NCBI GenBank assembly: GCA_017501525.1
Contig: JAFVWT010000017.1
Coordinates: 1-64,000 of the forward strand
Source of the DNA: Bacteroidales bacterium
GTDB taxonomy: Bacteria; Bacteroidota; Bacteroidia; Bacteroidales; UBA932
DNA: 64,000 bases
Direction: 5' to 3'
Each line of letters begins with the position of its first letter. Positions within the stretch are counted from its first letter, which is position 1. Of this stretch, positions 55,860 to 64,000 are shown piece by piece. A model generated the notes under the pieces. That model had not been told where the DNA came from and searched no databases. It saw only the letters and a list, made by a program, of their open reading frames with translations. Position numbers and translations under genes: made by a program.

Positions 55860-56058
55860 TTGGCCGTTCTGATAGCGGCCTGACCATAATGAACTCCCCG
55901 ACACTTCATAAAAGGATAATGGATAGATTTGGGGATTTTCTATAAATTACAAGTTTTAAAGTTAAAACATCGTAACCTTACAACTTGAATCCTAAAACTT
56001 TTGCACCCCTTATGGCTTTTATCGGTGACATTCCATAAATTTCTGGAATGTCTTTTTT
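55860..56058 (+). ncRNA. Possible small RNA or decayed repeat ending in a terminator
   Basis: After the RRM terminator the DNA shows a GGCCG-N8-CGGCC hairpin (about 55861-55879), then a segment (55935-56040) similar to 22557-22672, and finally a second full terminator: GACATTCC (56027-56034), loop, GGAATGTC (56045-56052) and six T. A second terminator without a gene before it suggests a short transcript, but no promoter is clear. Confidence 0.25.
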
Positions 56059-56084
56059 ATCCTAATTACATCAACTAAAGTATT

Positions 56085-56189
56085 ATGATTTATTTCTGGA
56101 AATGGAAATCTATATTTTGTGAAGAGATGGCAGAGCTATCTGACGAAGTGAAGAGGATAAAGATGCCTAAAAATTGTGTATCAGGATAA
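56085..56189 (+). CDS. Doubtful 34-codon ORF
   Basis: A short frame beginning MIYFWKWKSIFCEEMAEL and ending CVSG, with an amphipathic middle, between the second terminator and the permease gene. No family recognised; it could be a small protein or the tail of a lost gene. Confidence 0.15.
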   Translation: MIYFWKWKSIFCEEMAELSDEVKRIKMPKNCVSG

Positions 56190-56273
56190 TAGGAAGAGAA
56201 TAACTGCAACAATTAATGATTTTAGTAGAAATATTTGAACAGTTTCTATATATTTACAAAAAATTTGATCACA

Positions 56274-57401
56274 ATGAACACGCTTCCCAAATATATTTTA
56301 ATAGCTGCCGGGGTCTCTATCGCAGCATTCCTTTCGTGGTACTTCAGGGATATCATCATCTACATTGTTATATCTGCAATCGTTGCTATGATAGGACGTC
56401 CGATAGTCAGCAAATTGACAAACATCAAATTTAAGAAAATCTCTATCCCAAGATGGGCAGCCTCTGCTCTGACACTTATTCTAATCATCTGTATCGTCCT
56501 CTCCCTTCTATTATTGCTAACACCTATGGTGGGAGAATTCTCAACACTTATCAACAGCCTGAATATTGAAAATCTGGGAGAGAACATCAAGGAGCCTTTG
56601 TCAAGATTGAATGAATATATAATAAATACATTTCCATCCATTGACAAAAATTTCAAAATAGAAATACTAGTTCTTGACTATATCAAGAATTTTGCAAGCA
56701 TTGATACATTTTCGAATATTGTAACATCCTTCACATCAATTGTAACAGACTTTTCAATCGCAATATTCTCAGTCATATTCATATCATTCTTCCTACTGAT
56801 GGAAAAAGGATTGATAACAAATACCATCACTGCATTCTTCTCAGACAGCAATGAAGAGAAGATAAGAAAAACGTCAGCATCCATAAACAAATATCTAAGC
56901 AGTTATTTTATTGGAATATGCATTGAATCACTCTGTATTGCATTACTCAATAGCCTTGGACTTATCTTCATAGCCAAAATGGATACAGAGCTTGCAATTG
57001 TCATCGGCTTCACTTCCGGTGTTTTGAATATTATACCATATATAGGTCCACTGATTGGAGACATATTGGCGGTTGTAATGGGAATGGTATTTCACCTTAA
57101 TGGTGGGAACACACTTCCACTAACATTATACCTGACCCTAATTCTATCCATCTTTATTATTACACAACTAATTGACAACTACGTATTTCAGCCAATAATC
57201 TATTCAAACAGCGTCAAAGCACACCCCCTTGAAATATTCTTGATAATCCTCATTGCCGGACAAATAGGAGGGGTAATAGGAATATTGGCAGCAATCCCTT
57301 TCTACACCATAATTAGAGTAATTCTCGTAGAATTCCTTCCTGATAAGAAATTTGTAAAACGGCTGATAGGGAAACTCAACAACGAGCAATCCGACAAATA
57401 A
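56274..57401 (+). CDS. AI-2E family transporter (PerM/YdiK-like permease)
   Basis: 375-residue membrane protein with about seven to eight hydrophobic segments and the conserved middle and end regions of the AI-2E family: TDFSIAIFSVIFISFFLLMEKG, GLIFIAKMDTELAIVIGFTSGVLNIIPYIGPLIG in outline, and FLIILIAGQIGGVIGILAAIPFY. Family roles range from autoinducer export to sodium-proton exchange; the substrate is unknown here. The ATG at 56274 (MNTLPKYILIAAG) is preferred to the frame opening at 56235. Confidence 0.85.
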   Translation: MNTLPKYILIAAGVSIAAFLSWYFRDIIIYIVISAIVAMIGRPIVSKLTNIKFKKISIPRWAASALTLILIICIVLSLLLLLTPMVGEFSTLINSLNIENLGENIKEPLSRLNEYIINTFPSIDKNFKIEILVLDYIKNFASIDTFSNIVTSFTSIVTDFSIAIFSVIFISFFLLMEKGLITNTITAFFSDSNEEKIRKTSASINKYLSSYFIGICIESLCIALLNSLGLIFIAKMDTELAIVIGFTSGVLNIIPYIGPLIGDILAVVMGMVFHLNGGNTLPLTLYLTLILSIFIITQLIDNYVFQPIIYSNSVKAHPLEIFLIILIAGQIGGVIGILAAIPFYTIIRVILVEFLPDKKFVKRLIGKLNNEQSDK

Positions 57402-57575
57402 ACTATTTGAGATAAAGTTCTATAAAAGAGTTTCCCGAAAGTTGTGGAATCTTTTCTGAGAAGAATTTTAGTAAATCATTTGTTCCCCATTTACTTGGAA
57501 AATCATCCCTACTCTGCTTCAACCAAATAATACTATTGGTACAGATTAGACAAAATAAGAAAAGTCAACAAAATA

Positions 57576-57612
57576 GGCCGGTCTCATCAATTATGAAACC
57601 GGCCCACTTTTT
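57576..57612. terminator. Bidirectional terminator
   Basis: GGCCGGT pairs with ACCGGCC around a 15-base loop containing an inner TTCATAATTGATGA-like dyad; T runs occur on both sides. It lies between the convergent permease and TPR genes. The rest of 57402-57676 shows no gene. Confidence 0.82.
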
Positions 57613-57676
57613 AAATATCTTTATTTAAGGTAATATCTATAAATTACAATATCACAATCTGTAGATTACCATTAAA

Positions 57677-58984
57677 TTACTGTTTTGAAGCTACATACTC
57701 ATCGTATTGTTTGTACTTTTCTGCATATTCAGGATTCTTTTCACGATAACGGAAGAAAATCTGTTTCAAAGCAAGAGCTACATTTGTTTTAACATCCTCA
57801 TTATCAGAAATCTCGAATGCTTTTTCAAAGGGTTCAATTGATTTTTGCAAATATTCATCCATTTTAGCAGTTAGAGCTTCATAACCTTTAATATCTGAGA
57901 TATCCAAAAGGTCAATTTCTGTCTGAGCTTGAACAGCCAACTCAAAATATGTATTACCTACTGCATAGATACCATAGAAATATGAGTTGTCAGTATCATA
58001 AGATTTCTGATAGAATTCTATGGCTTTCTCATAATCTTTCAGATTCAAATAAACATTACCTTCTGCATAAATCAAAGATGCATTATCAGGCTCATTTGCT
58101 TGAGCGGCATGGAGAAGTTCCAATACCTTTGTAGGATCATCTTTAGTTTCAAGATACAAATTGATTAAAGATACCAAAATCGCCTGATTAGAAGGAAATT
58201 GCTGGAATGCAGCATTCAAACAACTCTTTGCTCCTTCAATATCACCCTCTTTCTTTAAGATATCAGCCAATGCTGCAGGGATATCACCATTTTCCATATA
58301 TCCAAGGTCAACGCATCTTTGGAAATAGGTTTTGGCTTTCGCAAAATTACCTGCATCATTGTAAGCAACACCGGTATAATAAACAATCATAGTATCGATT
58401 GCACCTACTACAGGATTCTCACTACATGGAAGAGAATTTTCAAAATAATCAGCAGCATTTGCCAAATCACTCAATGCATAGTATGAGAAAGCATCGTTAA
58501 CAAATACATCACGCAAAGAGATTAATTTCTTGTACAAATCTTTATACTTAGACTGTTTTGCGTCCAACTCAGCAGCTTTTACATAAGCATCACGAGCTTC
58601 AGTAAGAAGATTGCCTTCAATTAGTTTTTCTGTAACAATAATTGACTCAACAAGACCTGCTGCATTATAATAAAGGTCTTTGGTAGGGTAATGAACTAAA
58701 AGGAAAGGGATACCTCCTTTAACTACCTCTTCTTGTGATACAATATTGGATCCACCACCGAAGAGACCTACTTCATTAACATTCCAACCAACCTGAAAAT
58801 CACCTCTAAGTTGTTGGTATGCCGAGAAATAAGCATCTCCTAACTTGATATAAGATGAAGTCGAAGGTTTGTCAACAACATTCTCCTGAGCTTTTTTAAT
58901 GGATTTTAAAAGTTTCTCAGTATTCTGAGCACTAACATTGGCTGCAATAATCAACGCAGCTACGATTAATAATACTTTTTTCAT
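57677..58984 (-). CDS. Exported tetratricopeptide-repeat protein
   Basis: 435-residue protein with a signal peptide (MKKVLLIVAALIIAANVSAQ) and about nine TPR-like repeats, for example GVAYNDAGNFAKAKTYFQRC, IYAEGNVYLNLKDYEKAIEF and GNTYFELAVQAQTEIDL. Probably a periplasmic scaffold. The frame runs 31 codons further into the gyrA end, but the ATG at 58984 opens the signal peptide. It starts 19 bases after the gyrA stop and is probably co-transcribed with it. Confidence 0.85.
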   Translation of the reverse strand: MKKVLLIVAALIIAANVSAQNTEKLLKSIKKAQENVVDKPSTSSYIKLGDAYFSAYQQLRGDFQVGWNVNEVGLFGGGSNIVSQEEVVKGGIPFLLVHYPTKDLYYNAAGLVESIIVTEKLIEGNLLTEARDAYVKAAELDAKQSKYKDLYKKLISLRDVFVNDAFSYYALSDLANAADYFENSLPCSENPVVGAIDTMIVYYTGVAYNDAGNFAKAKTYFQRCVDLGYMENGDIPAALADILKKEGDIEGAKSCLNAAFQQFPSNQAILVSLINLYLETKDDPTKVLELLHAAQANEPDNASLIYAEGNVYLNLKDYEKAIEFYQKSYDTDNSYFYGIYAVGNTYFELAVQAQTEIDLLDISDIKGYEALTAKMDEYLQKSIEPFEKAFEISDNEDVKTNVALALKQIFFRYREKNPEYAEKYKQYDEYVASKQ

Positions 58985-59003
58985 ATAATTAAAGTTATTT
59001 AAA

Positions 59004-61520
59004 TTATAATTCTTCTGTATATTCCTGTGTTTCAGATATTTTATCTTCACTCTTATTAACCACACAAACCGCTGCAATCATATCTCCCTCGCGCAAGTTT
59101 ATGAGTTTGACACCTTGTGTAGCCCTACCTGCAATTCTGATGTCAGATACAGGAACCCTGATAGTAATACCGGACTTATTGATAATCATCAAATCATTTT
59201 CGTCTGTAACTTTCTTGATTGCAATCAGATTTCCTGTCTTTTCGGTAATATTTATAGTCTTGACACCTTTGGCTCCACGACTGGTAATTCTATAATCATC
59301 AATTGAAGACTGCTTGCCGAATCCGTTTTCACTGACTACCAGGATATGATTGAAATCTTTGTCTTCCTGTGTATTCTTTACACATATCATACCAATGACC
59401 TCATCATCATCTTCAATAGAGATACCTCTTACACCGGTAGCAGTACGTCCTATAGCTCTTGCATCCGACTCATGGAAACGGACACACTTGCCATTTTTGG
59501 CAGCAATCAGTATATCATTGTCACCATCAGTCAATATAGCCTCCAAAAGGTTGTCATTGTCCCTGACAGTAATTGCATTGACACCATTGACGCGCGGACG
59601 AGAATATGCCTCAAGAAGGGTCTTCTTAACAACTCCACGTTTGGTAGCCAAGACTATGTAATTATTATTTATATACTCTGTATCAGACAGATCACCTACA
59701 TTCAGATATGCACATACGCTATCGTCAGGTTCAATATTAATCACATTCTGTATTGCCCTGCCCTTTGAAGTCTTCGTTCCTTCCGGAATCTCATATACCT
59801 TCAACCAATAGCATTTGCCTTTGCGGGTAAAGAACAACATAGTGCTATGAGTATTAGCTACATATATATGTTCTATGAAGTCCTCTTCCTTAGTGGTACT
59901 ACCCTTCGATCCGATTCCTCCTCTGTTCTGAAGCTTATACTCTGCAAGAGGTGTCCTCTTAATATATCCAAGATGTGAAATGGTTATAACTACATCTTCA
60001 TTAGCATAGAAGTCTTCTGGATTGAAGTCGTCAGCTGTCATCACTATTTCTGTCCTGCGCTCATCTCCATATTTTTCCTTCAACTGCAAAGTTTCCTGCT
60101 TAATCATTGCCATCTGAAGAGCGACACTTCCCAAGAACTCATTCAACTCTGCAATTCTCTTCAACAAAGCATCATACTCCTCACGGAGTTTCTCACGCTG
60201 CAAACCGGACAACTGGCCTAAACGCATTTCAGTAATTGCAACCGCCTGCAACTCTGAAAATCCGAATTTTTCAGTAAGAGCTACGCGAGCGGCAGGGGTA
60301 TTTGCAGATGAACGGATAGTATCAATTACCTCATCAATAATATCAATCGCTCTTAGCAAACCTTCCAGTATATGCTCCCGCTTACGGGCCTCATCCAATT
60401 CATTCTGAGCTCTTCTAACCACGACATTATGTCTATGTCGTACAAAATACTTGATAAGTTCGCGCAAACTTAGAAGTCTTGGTCTTCCATCTACCAGAAC
60501 AATATTGTTGACCGAGAAACTTGACTGTAAAGGAGTCATCTTGTACAATGTGTTCAGAACCACATTTGCAACTGCCCCCATCTTCAATTTGATGACTATA
60601 CGCATACCCTTGCTGTCACTCTCATCGTTGATATACGCAATACCATCGACCTTCTTTTCCTCAACAAGTTCTGCAATCTTCTCAATCAATTCCCTTTTAT
60701 TGACCATATAAGGAATTTCCGATACAACTATCACTTCGCGGCCAGAAGGTTGCACCTCAATATCTGTCTTCGAGCGTACAACTATTCTTCCACGACCAGT
60801 CTCAAATGCTTCACGGATACCACCAATCCCTTGAATTATACCACCTGTAGGGAAATCGGGGCCCTTGATATAATGCATTAACTCATCAGTAGTTATATCA
60901 TTATTGTCAATATATGCACAAATTGCATCAGCTACTTCCGAAAGATTATGCGGAGCCATATTTGTCGCCATACCAACGGCAATACCGGAAGCTCCATTGA
61001 GCAGCAATAAAGGGGCCTTTGAAGGAAGTACAAGAGGTTCCTTGAGAGTCTCGTCAAAGTTCGAAGTGAAATCGACTGTATTATTATCCAAATCTTCAAG
61101 ACACTCCTCTGCAAGACTTCTGAAACGAGCTTCAGTATAACGCATTGCCGCAGCAGAATCACCATCTATGGAGCCAAAGTTTCCCTGACCATCCACTAAC
61201 ATATACCTCATGCTCCAGTCCTGGGCCATTCTCACCATGGCCTCATAAACACTTGAGTCACCATGAGGATGGTATTTACCCATCACTTCACCGACAATAC
61301 GGGCAGATTTTTTATGTTGTCCGCCGGAACTCAATCCTAAGTCGTACATTCCGTACAACACCCTTCGGTGTACAGGTTTTAACCCGTCCCTTACATCAGG
61401 TAGAGCACGAGCTACGATAACAGACATGGAATAGTCAATATATGCTGACTTCATCTCACTCTCGATATCGACTTGCACAATTCTACCCCGATTCAATTCC
61501 TCATTTTCGATCTTTTCCAT
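59004..61520 (-). CDS. gyrA: DNA gyrase subunit A
   Basis: 838-residue breakage-reunion subunit. [39 protein letters not shown] and the active-site Tyr in AAMRYTEAR are seen; the residues equivalent to E. coli Ser83 and Asp87 are Ser and Glu. The GyrA box is present as [11 protein letters not shown], separating it from ParC. The C-terminal beta-pinwheel repeats include [22 protein letters not shown] and [12 protein letters not shown]. It supplies the partner for gyrB 50 kb away. The following TPR gene appears to share its transcript. Confidence 0.96.
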   Translation of the reverse strand: MEKIENEELNRGRIVQVDIESEMKSAYIDYSMSVIVARALPDVRDGLKPVHRRVLYGMYDLGLSSGGQHKKSARIVGEVMGKYHPHGDSSVYEAMVRMAQDWSMRYMLVDGQGNFGSIDGDSAAAMRYTEARFRSLAEECLEDLDNNTVDFTSNFDETLKEPLVLPSKAPLLLLNGASGIAVGMATNMAPHNLSEVADAICAYIDNNDITTDELMHYIKGPDFPTGGIIQGIGGIREAFETGRGRIVVRSKTDIEVQPSGREVIVVSEIPYMVNKRELIEKIAELVEEKKVDGIAYINDESDSKGMRIVIKLKMGAVANVVLNTLYKMTPLQSSFSVNNIVLVDGRPRLLSLRELIKYFVRHRHNVVVRRAQNELDEARKREHILEGLLRAIDIIDEVIDTIRSSANTPAARVALTEKFGFSELQAVAITEMRLGQLSGLQREKLREEYDALLKRIAELNEFLGSVALQMAMIKQETLQLKEKYGDERRTEIVMTADDFNPEDFYANEDVVITISHLGYIKRTPLAEYKLQNRGGIGSKGSTTKEEDFIEHIYVANTHSTMLFFTRKGKCYWLKVYEIPEGTKTSKGRAIQNVINIEPDDSVCAYLNVGDLSDTEYINNNYIVLATKRGVVKKTLLEAYSRPRVNGVNAITVRDNDNLLEAILTDGDNDILIAAKNGKCVRFHESDARAIGRTATGVRGISIEDDDEVIGMICVKNTQEDKDFNHILVVSENGFGKQSSIDDYRITSRGAKGVKTINITEKTGNLIAIKKVTDENDLMIINKSGITIRVPVSDIRIAGRATQGVKLINLREGDMIAAVCVVNKSEDKISETQEYTEEL

Positions 61521-61615
61521 TTATACTTTTATATTCTTAAACAAAATGCTAATTTAAGAAAAATTTTTATATTTTAGTGCTTTAATTTACTAAAATTTCA
61601 AATAAAATAAATCAG

Positions 61616-64000
61616 ATGGAGCCACAACAGGAGTTCAATAGAATAATAAGATACGCAATACAGGAGGCATTACTCACTGGATGGGATACTATCTGTCTGG
61701 AACACTATCTTTTAGCCATAATCAGAGATGGAGAAAACGAAGCCTTCAGGTTTATGGAAGAGATAACATCCACACAAGAACTCAAGCACAAAATAAAATC
61801 ATACATAGACAAAGGTGAATTCATAGGAGAAACAGACACTTCAAACATGAAAAACAACCCCGAGAGCAGCAGGATATTCAAATTGCTGCTTAACGAGCTG
61901 AAAGGAACACAGGAATACGAATTTCCCTCAGCTGCCAACATCTTAGGGATAATACTCAAAGACGGAAAGACCAAAACAGCTGAATTCCTATACAATGCCG
62001 GCATTGACTACGACATGGCAAAAGAAGGGATATTACTTCCCCGGGACAGAGCCGGATTTTACGGAGCTATGGATGAAGAATTTTCAAACCAGCCCTACCC
62101 CAATAACTCCGATTACGAAAAAGAAGAAAATCTATCAGTAGAATTCATAATAGAAAATTATGGCACTGATCTCACCGATGAGGCCCTTGTAAAAGAGAAA
62201 GACCCGATAATAGGAAGGGAAGAAGAAATATCCAGAGTAATAAGAATACTCGGACGAAGAAAAAAGAACAACCCGATTCTTGTTGGAGAAGCGGGAGTAG
62301 GCAAAACCTCCATAGTTGAAGGAATTGCCCGAAAAATAGTCTCAAAAGAAGTTCCCATACAATTATACGGAAAAAGGATCATCTCCCTCGACATTGGAAG
62401 CATAATTGCAGGGACAAAATTCAGAGGTGAATTTGAAGCCAGAATCAAGAAAATACTCAAGGCGGTAAAAGAGAATAAAGATATAATTTTCTTTATCGAC
62501 GAGATCCACACCATAGTCGGAGCAGGAAGTTCCATTGGTTCCATGGATGCGGCAGACCTATTGAAACCTGCATTAGCAAGAGGTGATTTCCAATGTATTG
62601 GAGCCACAACTCACGAAGAGTTCAGAAACACTTTCGAGAAAGACAAGGCATTGGCAAGGAGATTTCAGAAGGTAAGTATCGAGCCTTGTTCCATTACCCA
62701 AACACTTGAAATCATAGAGGGAATCAAGAGAGGCTACGAAGAGTACCACAGCGTCAATTATACCCCCGAAGCCATTAGAGCATGCATCAATCTTTCGGTC
62801 AGATATATTTCAGACAGAGCCCTGCCCGATAAGGCTATTGACATTCTCGACGAGGCAGGAGCCAAAGTAAGTGCAAACAGCCACAATATCCCCCACACCA
62901 TAATCGAGACAGAAAAAGAGATAAGGAATCTCGAGCATAAGAAAAGGGAGGCTATAAAAAATTCCAACTTTATCTTAGGGGCCGAATATCGCAAGAGCAT
63001 AGTGGAAAAAACTAATTTTATTGATATTGCGATAGAAAATTTTAATAACAGTAGGAATAATAAAAAATATATTGTTACCGAGGAGGACATATTTGATACA
63101 GTAGCAAATATGACAGGTATTCCGCTCAACAAGATAGCCACCTCAGAAAGTAACCGCCTATTGAAGATGGAAAACATCCTTAAAGAAAGGATTATTGGGC
63201 AAGACCAGGCTGTCGAAATGATTTGCAAAGCAATTCGTAGAAACAGAGCCGGTCTGAAAGACCCCGATAGACCCATTGGAACATTTCTATTTTTAGGCCC
63301 TACGGGGGTTGGAAAAACACACTTGGCCAAAACTCTATCTGAGTTTATGTTCGATACATCCGACTCACTTATAAGAATCGACATGAGTGAATACATGGAA
63401 AAATATTCTGTCAGCAGACTCATCGGAGCCCCTCCCGGATATATCGGATATAACGAAGGTGGACAACTCAGCGAGAGAGTACGCAAAAAACCATATTCAG
63501 TGGTACTGTTGGATGAAATAGAAAAGGCCCACCCCGACATATTCAACATTTTGCTGCAAATCCTTGACGAAGGAAGACTTACCGACAGTTCCGGAAAATA
63601 TATAGATTTCAGAAATACCATTCTGATTCTCACCTCCAATATAGGAAGCAAGGAAATCAGTAATTTCGGAAATGGTTTGGGATTTAAGTCCTTAGAAACA
63701 GATGAAAAGGGTTCCCTTCACAAATCATTGATTGACAAATCACTCAACAAGCACTTTGCTCCGGAGTTTCTAAACCGCCTTGACGAAAAAATATATTTCA
63801 ACTCACTATCCGCCAAGGACCTTGAAAAGATTCTTCATATTGAGATGAAATACCTCTACCAAAGAGTAACACAAGCAGGATACGAACTCAAGCTGACTAA
63901 AGGGGCCATAGATTTTCTGCTAAGAAAAGGATATGACCCGAAATTTGGGGCAAGACCGTTAAAAAGAGCTATCAGGAGATATGTTGAAGACCCCTTGGCA
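61616..64000 (+). CDS. clpC: ClpC-type AAA+ protease ATPase (3' end beyond the window)
   Basis: At least 795 residues; the frame is open through the right edge. N-terminal Clp-N repeats (about 1-140), first AAA domain with Walker A GEAGVGKTS and Walker B IIFFIDEIH, a middle region with a short UVR-like coiled segment (HKKREAIKNSNFILGAEYRK), then the second AAA domain with GPTGVGKTH, VVLLDEIEKAHPDI and sensor GARPLKRAI. The short middle region favours ClpC/ClpA over ClpB. It unfolds substrates for ClpP. The ATG at 61616 is 95 bases from the divergent gyrA. The Clp-N part is less conserved than usual. Confidence 0.88.
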   Translation, partial: MEPQQEFNRIIRYAIQEALLTGWDTICLEHYLLAIIRDGENEAFRFMEEITSTQELKHKIKSYIDKGEFIGETDTSNMKNNPESSRIFKLLLNELKGTQEYEFPSAANILGIILKDGKTKTAEFLYNAGIDYDMAKEGILLPRDRAGFYGAMDEEFSNQPYPNNSDYEKEENLSVEFIIENYGTDLTDEALVKEKDPIIGREEEISRVIRILGRRKKNNPILVGEAGVGKTSIVEGIARKIVSKEVPIQLYGKRIISLDIGSIIAGTKFRGEFEARIKKILKAVKENKDIIFFIDEIHTIVGAGSSIGSMDAADLLKPALARGDFQCIGATTHEEFRNTFEKDKALARRFQKVSIEPCSITQTLEIIEGIKRGYEEYHSVNYTPEAIRACINLSVRYISDRALPDKAIDILDEAGAKVSANSHNIPHTIIETEKEIRNLEHKKREAIKNSNFILGAEYRKSIVEKTNFIDIAIENFNNSRNNKKYIVTEEDIFDTVANMTGIPLNKIATSESNRLLKMENILKERIIGQDQAVEMICKAIRRNRAGLKDPDRPIGTFLFLGPTGVGKTHLAKTLSEFMFDTSDSLIRIDMSEYMEKYSVSRLIGAPPGYIGYNEGGQLSERVRKKPYSVVLLDEIEKAHPDIFNILLQILDEGRLTDSSGKYIDFRNTILILTSNIGSKEISNFGNGLGFKSLETDEKGSLHKSLIDKSLNKHFAPEFLNRLDEKIYFNSLSAKDLEKILHIEMKYLYQRVTQAGYELKLTKGAIDFLLRKGYDPKFGARPLKRAIRRYVEDPLA

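Noticed and set aside
61705..63651. Minus-strand ORFs of 99 to 297 codons
   Set aside because: Antisense shadows of the clpC-type gene, whose plus-strand frame is open over 795 codons with all AAA motifs.

Overview
The window is chromosomal DNA, low in GC, from a member of the Bacteroidota, most likely the order Bacteroidales. Supporting signs are promoters of the Bacteroidota type (TTTG, 19-21 bases, TAnnTTTG) before many genes, near absence of Shine-Dalgarno sequences, a serine palmitoyltransferase (sphingolipids), BACON/Omp28-type lipoproteins, DUF6029, DUF3822 and DUF177-rpmF genes. The species cannot be named from sequence alone. Gene content is mostly housekeeping. No prophage, insertion sequence or CRISPR array was seen.

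Layout. 1-3.7 kb: promoter and leader of a probable stable RNA leaving the left edge, a four-domain CoA-disulfide reductase/rhodanese/TusA/DsrE fusion with paired operators, and a DUF2975-HTH autoregulatory pair. 3.7-13.7 kb (minus): pgpH-like, spt and gyrB in one operon, then an outer-membrane barrel and a giant TPR protein. 13.8-14.3 kb: repeat array 1. 14.3-21.8 kb: ftsE, nth, xerD, tRNA-Arg, plsX-rpmF-DUF177, typA, guaA. 21.9-27.6 kb: an unknown coiled-coil gene, a phosphoethanolamine transferase, a lipid kinase, repeat array 2 and an MsbA-like exporter. 27.8-40.3 kb: secreted and surface proteins, a glutaminase, and a thiol-redox operon dsbD-Omp28-tlpA-DUF6029. 40.3-40.9 kb: tRNA-Asp with duplicated and inverted tRNA fragments. 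40.9-46.8 kb: rsmD operon, and an nrnA-FKBP-FKBP-SDR operon. 46.9-52.4 kb: cytidylate-kinase-like, MATE, butyrate kinase, phosphate butyryltransferase and acetate kinase. 52.5-57.4 kb: ComEC-like, repeat array 3, PurF paralog, RRM protein, AI-2E-type permease. 57.7-64 kb: TPR protein, gyrA, and a ClpC-type ATPase cut by the right edge.

The most unusual signal is a family of three tandem arrays with an 86-87 base period (near 13.8-14.3, 25.2-25.7 and 53.6-53.9 kb). Every unit carries two dyads and a Bacteroidota-type promoter (TTTG, 19-21 bases, TATATTTG or TATATTTA). Each array points at the gene next to it, and homology stops at the -7 box of the gene-proximal copy. Stem bases differ between copies in compensated pairs. 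I read these as tandem promoter modules that expand by unequal exchange. Other points of note are a PurF paralog without the N-terminal nucleophile cysteine, operator pairs around two promoters, and a tRNA-Arg that runs into xerD with one base between them.
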